Source of the DNA: Myxococcales bacterium
Lineage (GTDB): Bacteria; Myxococcota_A; Polyangia; Polyangiales; Ga0077539
Assembly: GCA_030652255.1 (NCBI GenBank)
Contig: JAUSAZ010000112.1
Span: forward strand, 1 to 64,000
Length of the DNA: 64,000 nucleotides
Reading direction: 5' to 3'
Below the pieces are notes generated by a model. That model was not told where the DNA came from. It saw only the letters and a program-made list of their open reading frames with translations, and made no database searches. The translations under genes and the position numbers were made by a program. Below are positions 1 to 7,996 of the stretch, piece by piece. The first letter of the stretch is position 1, and every line of letters begins with the position of its first letter.

Positions 1-31
1 CCGGAAGGTCGAGCGCGTTCCGGTCCGGTAA

Positions 32-52
32 GCCCCGGACCCTGTCCGGGGC
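32..52. terminator. GC-rich hairpin, possible terminator
   Basis: A perfect 9-bp stem (GCCCCGGAC pairing with GTCCGGGGC) surrounds a 3-nt loop. It is followed by a short CCCCTTGTTATTG stretch that is only weakly T-rich. It could end a gene lying left of the window. Nothing else is recognisable in the first 267 bases. Confidence 0.45.
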
Positions 53-267
53 GCCCCTTGTTATTGCCCGGGGTGAGGGCCAACGCCCGAACCCCGGCGA
101 CGTGCGACGGCTTGCGCTGCCACCAGACGCCTGAAAACAAGTCATTCCGGGAGATGTGTCCCGAAGTGAACCATTCATGGAGAGGGGCGCGCGGCAGCGG
201 GGGTGAGGTCTGTTCGAGCGCCGACCCGTCCACAGGGAGCGCCACTTCGCGAGAGGCACGCGGTACA

Positions 268-1515
268 GTGATTCCCGTGGTCAGCACCTTTCGGGAGAGC
301 GGCTCCGACGATGCGCGCCCGGTCCGCGTGGTCACCTACGTGCTCCGCTACGACGACCTGCTCGCGGGCGGTGAGGCGTCGTTCATCGTCGACGACGCCT
401 CGCTCCCCTTCCACATCGGCCGCGCCCCCGACGACTCCCCCCCGCGGCGCAGCGCCCCCGCGCGCCTCGCGCTGCCCGACCGCTGGGCCTCCACCGAGCA
501 TTGCAGCATCGAGCGCGTGGGCACCGCCGACGTGGTGCTCGACCGCGGCAGCCGCAACGGCACCCTCCTCAACGGCGAGCGCGTCGAGCGCTACCGCGTG
601 CTCTCCGACGGCGACCTCATCGAGGTGGGCCACTCGCTGATCTCCTACCGCCTGGTCGAGGCGCACGCCGCCGCGGCGCTCCCCGCGGCCCGGGCGGAGA
701 CCCTCTGCGCCGAGCTCGCGGCCGTCCTTCGCGACCTGCGGCGCATCGCGGCCTCTGGCGACCCGGTGCTCCTCCTGGGCGACGCCGGGGCGGGGAAGGT
801 GTCCGCCGCGCGCGCCGTGCACGGCTGGAGCGGCCGCGCCGGGGAGGCCCGGCTCGTGGAGTGCGACGCCGCGACGGACATCGCCCGCGACGTGCCGCTC
901 GGCGAGGGCACCGTGGTGCTCGTCGGCGTCGACCGCCTCGGCGACGCCGCGCAGTCCGCGCTGCAGCGCCTCGTCGAGGGCGAGCGGGCCCGCGGCGTGC
1001 GCTGGATCGCCACCATGACCGACGACCCCTTCGCGGCGGTCACGGCGCTGCGGCCCGACCTGCTGCGCTCGCTGGCGGGCTACGTCGGTCGCCTCCCGGC
1101 GCTGCGGCGCCGCCGCGAAGACCTCGGGACCCTCTGCGGGGCCATCCTCCGCGAGGCCGGCATCGCGCGCGCGTCGATCACCCCCGCGGGGGGGAGGGCG
1201 CTCTTCCTCAGCCGCCTCGCGGGCAACGTCCGTCAGCTCCGCACGGTGCTCCGCGCCGCGGCGACGCTGGCGGGCGGCGAGCCCATCGACCTGCGGCACC
1301 TGGCCCCGCTCGACGTCGCCGAGCGCGCCCCGCGGCCTCCCCCGACCAGCGTGCCGCCGGTGCGCCGCGCGCCCACCGTCGAGGAGATCATCAACGCGCT
1401 ACAGGCCACCGGGGGCAACATCGTCCGCGCCGCGGAGTGCCTCAACACCCACCCCCGGCAGGTGTACCGATGGATCGAGCGCCATGAGATCAGCCTTGAG
1501 CCGTACCGTCGCTAG
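268..1515 (+). CDS. FHA-domain regulator with degenerate NtrC-type ATPase and Fis-type HTH
   Basis: This looks like a transcription regulator related to sigma-54 enhancer-binding proteins. The N-terminal third is an FHA phosphothreonine-binding domain (a GR pair, STEHCSI, then DRGSRNGT, about residues 45-130). The middle resembles an AAA+ domain with a P-loop-like GDAGAGK. The GAFTGA loop that touches sigma-54 is absent, and the usual Walker B acidic pair reads VLVGVDRLG. The last 50 residues are a Fis-type helix-turn-helix (GGNIVRAAECLNTHPRQVYRWIE). I prefer the GTG at 268, with GAGAGG 11 bases upstream, because translation from 58 would add 70 low-complexity residues. The gene overlaps the next one by 32 bases and probably heads a four-gene operon. 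It may bind DNA in response to the downstream kinase without activating sigma-54; that role is inference. Confidence 0.8.
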   Translation: MIPVVSTFRESGSDDARPVRVVTYVLRYDDLLAGGEASFIVDDASLPFHIGRAPDDSPPRRSAPARLALPDRWASTEHCSIERVGTADVVLDRGSRNGTLLNGERVERYRVLSDGDLIEVGHSLISYRLVEAHAAAALPAARAETLCAELAAVLRDLRRIAASGDPVLLLGDAGAGKVSAARAVHGWSGRAGEARLVECDAATDIARDVPLGEGTVVLVGVDRLGDAAQSALQRLVEGERARGVRWIATMTDDPFAAVTALRPDLLRSLAGYVGRLPALRRRREDLGTLCGAILREAGIARASITPAGGRALFLSRLAGNVRQLRTVLRAAATLAGGEPIDLRHLAPLDVAERAPRPPPTSVPPVRRAPTVEEIINALQATGGNIVRAAECLNTHPRQVYRWIERHEISLEPYRR

Positions 1516-4500
1516 GGCCGCGCGCCTCGTGCTGCTGGGCCTCGCGGCGGCCATGCTCTCCTGCGCGCAGGCGCCCACGGTGCTCGCCTTCCGCGTGCTG
1601 GCGGAGGACCTCGTCCCGCTCTGGTGCGACAGCCCGGCGTACCGCGACGACCCGCGCTGCCCCGCGAGCGCGTACCGCATCGAGCGCATCTTCGTGCGCG
1701 TCTGCCCGGGCGGCCCCTGCCGCTCGCCCGAGTCCGACGCGTGCGTCGAGGGCGACCTGCTCTGCCGCACCTACGCCGACAGCCCGCGGCCGACGGTGTT
1801 CAGCCTGATCCCCGGGGACATCACGGTCTCGCCGCGCGACCCCGAGGGGGGTGGACGCGTGGGGCTCTCGGTCATCGCGACCGTGCGCGTGCCGGGCGCC
1901 CCGGGTGAGGCCCCGACCCGCGAGCGCATCGAGCGGCGCTTCGTGGTCCCCTTCGTGGCGGAGACCTCGCAGCTCGTGGAGGTGTGGCTCACCTCGCTGT
2001 GCATCGGCGCGGTGTGCCCGCCGGAGACCACCTGCGGCCGGCGCTCCTGCGAGCGCATCGAGAACCCGCCGACGCAGCCCTTCACCCCGCTGCCCCCCGC
2101 GGGGCCCTCGGACGGCGGCCCCCGTGACGTGGACTTCGAGCTGCAAACCCGCGACGCCTCGCCCGACACCGCGCCCGACGACGTGTTGGACGCCCCTGTC
2201 GACGTGTTGGACGTCCCTGTCAACGTGATGGACGCCTCTGTCGACGTGTTGGACGCCTCTGTCGACGTGTTGGACGCCTCTGTCGACGTATTGGACGCCT
2301 CTGTCGACGTATTGGACGCCTCTGTCGACGTATTGGACGCCTCTGTCAACGTGATGGACGCCTCTGTCAACGTGATGGACGCCCCTGTCGATGCGACGGA
2401 CGCCCCTGTCGACGCCTGCGCCGACGGCGGGTGCGCGCGCCTCGGCTCGATCAGCGCTGGGGGACACCACTCCTGCCTCGTGCACGGCGGTGACGTCTAT
2501 TGCTGGGGGAGAAACCAGCATGGACGGCTCGACGGCATGGAGCCCTTCAGCGCGCGGCCTGTGCGCGTCGCGCTCCCGACGCCCGTGGAGCGCGTCGTGG
2601 TCGGCGTGGCGCACACCTGCGCGTGGTCGCCGGGATCCGCGGTGTACTGCTGGGGCGACAACCGCAACGGCGCCCTCGGCAACGGCACGGTGACCGTCAC
2701 CGCCGAGCGGGTGCGGGTGACGGCGGTGACCGCGCCGCGCGACGTGGCCGTGGGCGACGGGTTCACCTGCGCGGTCGACGGCGCCGGGCAGGTGTGGTGC
2801 TGGGGCAACAACCGGCAGCGGCAGTGCGGCAGCGCGACGCCCGCGGTGGTGACCGCGCCCGCGCTCGTCCCGGGGGTCACCGGCGCCCGCCGCGTCTCGC
2901 TGGGGACGACGCACGCGTGCGCGCTCACCGACGCCGGCGAGGTGTGGTGCTGGGGACGCAACGCCGAGGCCCAGCTCGGGCGGGCGAACCTCCCCGGGGA
3001 CGTCGCTCCCCGCGCGGTGGCGTCGCTGCCCTCGGCGAGCGCGGTCTTCGTCGGCCCGACGCACTCCTGCGCCATCGCTGGATCCGCGGTGTACTGCTGG
3101 GGCGACAGCGCGGGGCAGCGCACCGGGCGCAGCGGCACCACGGCCCCGCAGATCACCCCCATGGTCGTCCCGGGCATCACCCCCCGGGCGGGCGCCGTGG
3201 GCGTGGCGGGGGGCGCGTTCTCGTGCGTGCTCACGGAGGCGGGGCCGGTGCGCTGCTGGGGCGCCGGGAACCTCGGTCAGCTCGGCCTGGCCACGGGTCC
3301 CAGCGAGGTCGCGCCCCCAGGCTTCCCCGCGGTGGACGACCCCACGGAGTTCGTCGAGCTGGCCGCGGGCGCGTGGCACGCGTGCGGCCGCACCGAGCGC
3401 GGCGTCCGGTGCTGGGGCGCAAACCACTGGGGGCAGCTGGGCAACGAGGCCAGCGGTCAGCCCCGCGCCACCCCCGCGAGGGTTCACTTCGCGGCGCGCC
3501 CCACGCGCTTCACCTCGGTCGCGGTGGGCGGCACCTTCGCGTGCGCCCTCGCCGACGGATCGGTGTTCTGCTGGGGCGCGGGCAACCTCGGTCAGCTAGG
3601 TCACGGCCGCCTCGCCAATTCGGCCATGCCGGTGCGGGTGAACCTCCCGGCGGTCTCCATGGCGACCCGGCTCTGCGCGGGAGAGGCCCACGCCTGCGCC
3701 GTCCACGGAGGGGAGATCTGGTGCTGGGGCCTCGGCGACAACGGCCGCCTCGGGGTCACCATCGCCGAGCGCGCGACCGCGACGCCGGTGCAGCTCCCTT
3801 CGCTTCCGTCTCCGGTGCAGTCGATCACCTGCGGGGCGCAGCACACCTGCGCGCGCCTCGACGACGGCACCGTGCACTGCTGGGGCGCCAACAACTTCCG
3901 TCAGCTGGGGGTGACGCTCCCGGCGGGGGCGAACAGCCGGGTGGGCGCCGAGGCCGTCCCCGGGCTGAGCGCGGTGACGGCGATCGCCGCGCGCTTCTAC
4001 ACGACCTGCGCCGTGCGAAGCGACGGCTCGGTGGCGTGCTGGGGGGCCAACCTCGCGGGCAAGCTGGGCACCGGGGCGGGCGGCGAGGCGAGCGCGACGC
4101 CGACGGCGGTGGCCGGGGTGACGGGCGCCGCGGGGATCGCCGCGGGCTCGCTGCATTTCTGCGCGTGGGGCACCGGCGGGGTGCAGTGCTGGGGCGACGA
4201 CAACGAGGCGCAGCTCGGGCAGGGAACGACCGCGATGGCTCCGCGCGGCGCGGTGGTGGTGGCGGGCGTGCGGGGGCCCGTGGGGGTCGCCGGGGGGCTC
4301 GGTCACACCTGCGCGTCGGTGCTCGGGGGCGTCACGTGCTGGGGGGGCAACACGTTCGGGGAGTGCGGCGACCCGACGCTGGCCCCGGTGCTGGCGCCGC
4401 GGGCGGTGGCGCTGCCCGCGGGGACGCCGATCGACCTGGCGGCGGGGGGCGGCGGGGTGTTCGCCGGGCTGGACGACGTCCCGCGGCTGAGCTGCGCCAT

Positions 4501-4606
4501 CGTCGACCGCGAGGTGTATTGCTGGGGGAGCAACGAGGTCGGCGAGCTCGGCGACGGCGCGGCGCTGGCGGCGACGCCGGTCGAGGTGAGGTTCACGCCG
4601 CGGTGA
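1484..4606 (+). CDS. RCC1-repeat lipoprotein, 14 repeats
   Basis: A 1040-residue exported protein. The signal peptide ends in a lipobox (AAAMLSC, Cys27), so it should be a membrane-anchored lipoprotein. Residues about 30-215 form an N-terminal region with several Cys. An Asp/Val/Ala linker of eleven 7-residue repeats follows (residues about 233-309). The rest is RCC1/BLIP-II type: 14 CWG motifs, each in the pattern H/S-x-C-A-x(n)-CWGxN-xxGQLG. Fourteen repeats would make two seven-bladed propellers. RCC1 proteins are binding scaffolds and the ligand here is unknown. The ATG at 1484 lies inside the preceding gene, and the stop overlaps a possible GTG of the kinase gene, so the cluster looks translationally coupled. 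A shorter relative lies at 61388-63493. Confidence 0.85.
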   Translation: MRSALSRTVARAARLVLLGLAAAMLSCAQAPTVLAFRVLAEDLVPLWCDSPAYRDDPRCPASAYRIERIFVRVCPGGPCRSPESDACVEGDLLCRTYADSPRPTVFSLIPGDITVSPRDPEGGGRVGLSVIATVRVPGAPGEAPTRERIERRFVVPFVAETSQLVEVWLTSLCIGAVCPPETTCGRRSCERIENPPTQPFTPLPPAGPSDGGPRDVDFELQTRDASPDTAPDDVLDAPVDVLDVPVNVMDASVDVLDASVDVLDASVDVLDASVDVLDASVDVLDASVNVMDASVNVMDAPVDATDAPVDACADGGCARLGSISAGGHHSCLVHGGDVYCWGRNQHGRLDGMEPFSARPVRVALPTPVERVVVGVAHTCAWSPGSAVYCWGDNRNGALGNGTVTVTAERVRVTAVTAPRDVAVGDGFTCAVDGAGQVWCWGNNRQRQCGSATPAVVTAPALVPGVTGARRVSLGTTHACALTDAGEVWCWGRNAEAQLGRANLPGDVAPRAVASLPSASAVFVGPTHSCAIAGSAVYCWGDSAGQRTGRSGTTAPQITPMVVPGITPRAGAVGVAGGAFSCVLTEAGPVRCWGAGNLGQLGLATGPSEVAPPGFPAVDDPTEFVELAAGAWHACGRTERGVRCWGANHWGQLGNEASGQPRATPARVHFAARPTRFTSVAVGGTFACALADGSVFCWGAGNLGQLGHGRLANSAMPVRVNLPAVSMATRLCAGEAHACAVHGGEIWCWGLGDNGRLGVTIAERATATPVQLPSLPSPVQSITCGAQHTCARLDDGTVHCWGANNFRQLGVTLPAGANSRVGAEAVPGLSAVTAIAARFYTTCAVRSDGSVACWGANLAGKLGTGAGGEASATPTAVAGVTGAAGIAAGSLHFCAWGTGGVQCWGDDNEAQLGQGTTAMAPRGAVVVAGVRGPVGVAGGLGHTCASVLGGVTCWGGNTFGECGDPTLAPVLAPRAVALPAGTPIDLAAGGGGVFAGLDDVPRLSCAIVDREVYCWGSNEVGELGDGAALAATPVEVRFTPR
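2180..2410 (+). repeat. In-frame 21-bp tandem repeat, 11 units
   Basis: Eleven consecutive 21-base units encode DVLDASV or close variants (DVLDAPV, DVLDVPV, NVMDASV, NVMDAPV, DATDAPV). The five central units are nearly identical at DNA level. It is a coding minisatellite that forms the acidic linker between the N-terminal region and the RCC1 propellers, and it is likely to vary in copy number between strains. Confidence 0.9.
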
Positions 4607-4629
4607 CGCGGGGAGAGGAGGCGCGCACG

Positions 4630-6105
4630 GTGGATCGGGTCAGTCACGCGCTCAGCCTCGTCGGGGGCGCCGTCGGCGGGAAGTACACGCTGCTCCGGGT
4701 GCTCGGCCTCGGCGGGATGGGGGTCGTGTACGAGGCCGTGCACGGGTACACGAAGCGGCGCGTGGCGGTGAAGCTGCTCGGGTCGGAGTACGCCTCGTCG
4801 CCGGACGCGATCGAGCGCTTCCTCCAGGAGGCGCAGGCGCCGTCGTCCATCGGGCACCCGAACATCGTCGAGGTGCTCGACGCCGGGGAGGACCCGCAGC
4901 ACGGCCTCTACCTGGTGCTCGAGCTCCTCGACGGCGAGGACATGGAGACCGCGGTCGAGCACGGCCACCTCGACCTCGCGGCGCTCATCGACGTGACGCT
5001 CCAGCTCCTCGACGCCCTCGGGGCGGCCCACGCGCGGGGCTTCGTGCACCGGGACATCAAGCCCGCCAACGTGTTCCTGCTGCGGGGCCGCGGCGGGGGC
5101 CTGCGGGTGAAGCTCCTCGACTTCGGCATCGTGCGGCAGGTGTCGCGCGGCCTCACCGTCGGCCGGGCCGTGATGGGAACGCCCCACTACATGTCCCCCG
5201 AGCAGGCGAAGGGCCTCCCGGCGGACGCGCGGGCCGACCTGTGGTCCGTGGGCGCGATGCTCTTCCACGCGCTCGCGGGCGTGCCGCCCTACGACGGCGA
5301 GAACCCCAACGTCATCATGGTGAACATCCTCCTGCAGGACGAGCCCTCCCTCGCAGCGCGCCGCCCCGACCTCTCGAAGACGCTGCTGCACGCCGTCGAG
5401 CGCGCGCTGTCGAAGTCCCCTGACGCGCGCTGGCCCGACGCCGCGGCGATGGCCGCGCAGCTCGCCGCCGCCCCTGAGCGCCTCGACGGCGCGGTGAAGA
5501 TCAGCAGCACGCTGCGCAACCGCGCCGGGGTGATCTCCGAGCTGCGCGGCCGCGCCCTGGGCCAGACCGTCGACGCGAGCGAGGCCCCCGACGCCGCGCC
5601 CGACGCCCCGCCCCCCGCGCGCACCGGAACCCTCGGCGACGACGACGTCGCCCCGCCCCTCGCCGCGACGCTCCAGGCATCGCGCCCACCCGTCCCCGTC
5701 CCTGTCCCCGTCCCCGCCCTCGCTCCCGCCCCCCGTCGCCGCATCGCTCCCCTCGTCGCGCTCGCCGCTGCGGTCGTCGCTGCGCTCGCGCTCGGCGGCC
5801 TCGCAGCCACCCGCTCGCCATCCCCCGCACCCTCTGCACCCCTTGCGCCCCTTGCGCCCCTTGCGGTTCTCCCCGCCCCCGTCGCGGCCCCCGTTGCGGC
5901 CCCCGTCGCCGCCCCCGTCGCCGCCGCACCCGTCGCCGCCGCACCCATCGCCGTCGCTCCCGTCGCCGTCGCTCCCGGTGTGCGCCCGCGGCACCGCACG
6001 CATCACGGGCGTGACGCCTCCCTGGCGACCCCATCGGCGCCGTCCGCCGCGGCGCCGACCACGCACATCAGCGGCATCCCGATCGGCACCTATCAGACAC
6101 AATGA
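4630..6105 (+). CDS. Hanks-type Ser/Thr protein kinase with TM segment
   Basis: A membrane-anchored serine/threonine kinase of 491 residues. All core motifs are present: G-loop GLGGMG (about 26-31), AVK lysine at 48, catalytic HRDIKPAN (140-147), DFG (164-166) and MSPEQ (188-192). A Pro/Ala linker follows, then one membrane segment (about 372-394) and an extracytoplasmic tail of Ala-Pro-Val repeats. The kinase domain therefore lies in the cytoplasm. I start at GTG 4630 because GGAGAGGAGG precedes it at good spacing. GTG 4603 overlaps the upstream stop as GTGA and is a real alternative, adding nine residues. The last codons overlap the next gene (ATGA). With the FHA regulator and the RCC1 lipoprotein it could form a phospho-signalling unit. 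Residues about 404-414 are encoded by a dispersed 30-bp repeat. Confidence 0.88.
   Translation: MDRVSHALSLVGGAVGGKYTLLRVLGLGGMGVVYEAVHGYTKRRVAVKLLGSEYASSPDAIERFLQEAQAPSSIGHPNIVEVLDAGEDPQHGLYLVLELLDGEDMETAVEHGHLDLAALIDVTLQLLDALGAAHARGFVHRDIKPANVFLLRGRGGGLRVKLLDFGIVRQVSRGLTVGRAVMGTPHYMSPEQAKGLPADARADLWSVGAMLFHALAGVPPYDGENPNVIMVNILLQDEPSLAARRPDLSKTLLHAVERALSKSPDARWPDAAAMAAQLAAAPERLDGAVKISSTLRNRAGVISELRGRALGQTVDASEAPDAAPDAPPPARTGTLGDDDVAPPLAATLQASRPPVPVPVPVPALAPAPRRRIAPLVALAAAVVAALALGGLAATRSPSPAPSAPLAPLAPLAVLPAPVAAPVAAPVAAPVAAAPVAAAPIAVAPVAVAPGVRPRHRTHHGRDASLATPSAPSAAAPTTHISGIPIGTYQTQ
5841..5870 (+). repeat. 30-bp dispersed repeat inside a kinase gene
   Basis: This stretch contains CCTTGCGCC twice in a row followed by CCTTGCGGTTCT. 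Its reverse complement is identical over 30 bases to 63625-63654, in the left arm of the large inverted repeat at the right end of the window. Here it is translated as part of the Ala/Pro/Leu linker of the kinase. Confidence 0.85.
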
Positions 6106-7028
6106 GCCCCCGCGCGATCGCTGCCCTCATGCTCTCCCTGGCGCTCGCCGTCGCCGCGCCGGTCGCTCGCGCGCAGGACGCCGGCGTGGCCGCGCCCGCG
6201 CCTCCCGACGAGGCCCGCCGGCTCTTCGAGCAGGCCATGACGCTCCTCAACGCGCAGCGCTTCGCCGAGGCGACGCCGCTGCTGGAGCGCTCCGTCGCGG
6301 CGCGCGAGCACCCCGCGGCCCTCGCGGCGCTGGCCGCGTCGTACCGGGGCAGCGGCCGCTACCGCCGGGCGATCAGCACCCTCGAGCGCGTCCTCGCGGT
6401 GAGCAACGACCCCGCGCGCGACGCGGAGATGCGCGCCGTCCGCGACGAGTGCGAGCGCTCCCTGGCGCGGGTCACGCTGAGGGTGACGGGCGACCCGGCG
6501 GAGGTTCTCGTCGACGGCGAGCGGGTGGCGGCGGGGGACGGCACGCGCACGATCGCGCTCGACCCGGGGGCGCACACCTTCGAGGCACGGCGCGCGGGCT
6601 ACGAGCCCCTGCGCGAGGAGCGCCGGCTCGACCCGGGCGCCCAGGCGGAGGTGGGCCTCGATGCCTCGTCGCGCCCGCTGCCGGGCACGCTGGTGATCGA
6701 GTCCGAGCAGGGCCAGGCGGCGATCCGGGTGGACGGCGTGCTGGTGGCCCGCGGCCGTCACATCGGCCCGGCGCGCGCGGGGCGCCACGGGGTGCAGGTC
6801 ACCTGGCCCGACGGGCACACGCAGGAGCGCCTCGTCGAGCTCAGCCCCGGCGGTCGCACGCAGCTCACCGTAGCGCCCGACCGCCCGCGGCCGATCACGT
6901 CGCGGTGGTGGTTCTGGGCGGGCGTGAGCGCGGCGGTGGCGGGGGTGGTGGTCGGCGCGGTGGTGATCGCCGCGCAGCCCGACCCGGGGCCCATCGGCAG
7001 CTGGGGGCACGTGCCCGACGCGCCGTAG
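6102..7028 (+). CDS. Exported TPR/PEGA-domain protein with C-terminal TM
   Basis: A 308-residue protein that begins with a clear signal peptide (cleavage after VARAQ, about residue 25). Helical TPR-like units follow (RRLFEQAMTLLNAQRFAEA, then ALAALAASYRGSGRYRRAI). Two PEGA-like beta modules come next (VLVDGERVAAG with GAHTFEARRAGYEPL, and IRVDGVLVARGRH with GRHGVQVTWPDG). A hydrophobic segment lies at about 268-289. Such proteins are common next to kinases in Myxococcota and usually act in the periplasm as binding or assembly modules. The ATG overlaps the kinase stop as ATGA, so the two are probably co-translated. No enzyme motif is visible. Confidence 0.82.
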   Translation: MSPRAIAALMLSLALAVAAPVARAQDAGVAAPAPPDEARRLFEQAMTLLNAQRFAEATPLLERSVAAREHPAALAALAASYRGSGRYRRAISTLERVLAVSNDPARDAEMRAVRDECERSLARVTLRVTGDPAEVLVDGERVAAGDGTRTIALDPGAHTFEARRAGYEPLREERRLDPGAQAEVGLDASSRPLPGTLVIESEQGQAAIRVDGVLVARGRHIGPARAGRHGVQVTWPDGHTQERLVELSPGGRTQLTVAPDRPRPITSRWWFWAGVSAAVAGVVVGAVVIAAQPDPGPIGSWGHVPDAP

Positions 7029-7071
7029 GGTCGACCTCACCCCCGCGAAGCCCTGCTACCCTCCCGGGTTC

Positions 7072-7965
7072 ATGAACTCCCTCGTCGATGTCATGGGCCC
7101 GCTGCGCCTCGTGGACCACGGCGGCGACGGCCCGCCCATGCTCCTCGTCCACGGCCTCGGCGGCTCGGCCGACAACTGGCTCCGCGTGGGCCGCGACCTC
7201 GCCCGCGACCACCGCGTGCTGGCGGTCGACCTCCCGGGCTTCGGCCGCTCGCCGCCCGCCGGTCGCCCCCCCACGCTGGAGGGCTACGTCGAGCTCATCG
7301 CCGCGCTCCTGCGGCAGCGGGTGCGCGAGCCCGCGGTGCTGGTGGGCAACTCCATGGGCGGGCTCCTCTCGCTGCTCACGGCCTCGCAGCACCCGGAGCT
7401 GGTGCGGGGTCTCGTGCTCGTGAACCCCGCGCTCCCGAGCTACGACCGCGCGCCCATCGACCCGGTGGTGCGCGCGGTGTTCTCCATCTACGCCGTCCCC
7501 GGGGTGGGCGAGCTGTACTTCCGCAAGGTCGCCCGCCGCGCCTCGGCCGAGGCCTCGGTGCGGTACTTCTTCGAGCTCTGCGGGCTCGACATGAAGGCCC
7601 TGCCCGCCGAGGTGCTGGACGCCCACCGCGCGCTCCACCGCTACCGCCGCGACCTGCCGTGGACCGACGCGACCTTCCTCGGCGCCGCGCGCTCCATCCT
7701 CAAGCTGGTGCTGCGCCGCCCGCGCTTCGAGGAGCACCTGCGCCGGGTGCGGGCCCCCACGCTGCTCATGCACGGCACCCGCGACCGGCTGGTGTCGATC
7801 GTCAACGCCCGCGCCGTCGCCCGCCGCCGGGAGGATTTCACCTTCGCGGAGCTCCCCGCGCAGGGCCACACGCCCATGCTCGAAGAGCCCGCGGAGTTCG
7901 TCGAGCGGGTGCTCGGGTGGACGGCGACACTCAGCCCGCCCGCGAGGCCCGCCGCAGTGCCGTGA
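7072..7965 (+). CDS. Alpha/beta-fold hydrolase
   Basis: A 297-residue serine hydrolase of the alpha/beta fold. The oxyanion-hole strand reads LVHGLGGSADNW (about 25-36). The nucleophile elbow is GNSMGG (Ser at about 95), the acid is probably the Asp in HGTRDRLV, and the base is the His in QGHTPMLEE near the end. Length and motifs fit the esterase/lipase/haloperoxidase group, and the substrate cannot be read from sequence. No signal peptide is seen, so it should be cytoplasmic. It follows the PEGA gene by 43 bases and precedes the giant TPR gene by 31. Confidence 0.88.
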   Translation: MNSLVDVMGPLRLVDHGGDGPPMLLVHGLGGSADNWLRVGRDLARDHRVLAVDLPGFGRSPPAGRPPTLEGYVELIAALLRQRVREPAVLVGNSMGGLLSLLTASQHPELVRGLVLVNPALPSYDRAPIDPVVRAVFSIYAVPGVGELYFRKVARRASAEASVRYFFELCGLDMKALPAEVLDAHRALHRYRRDLPWTDATFLGAARSILKLVLRRPRFEEHLRRVRAPTLLMHGTRDRLVSIVNARAVARRREDFTFAELPAQGHTPMLEEPAEFVERVLGWTATLSPPARPAAVP

Positions 7966-7996
7966 TAGCGTCGCCGGGCCGACGAGGACCCCACCG

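Noticed and set aside
2180..2410. CRISPR or spacer repeat
   Set aside because: The 21-bp units are continuous and in frame inside a gene, with no spacers.
1490..3487. Long minus-strand ORF opposite the RCC1 gene
   Set aside because: It mirrors GC-rich third positions of the real gene, is rich in Arg/Gly/Ala/His, and shows no domain.
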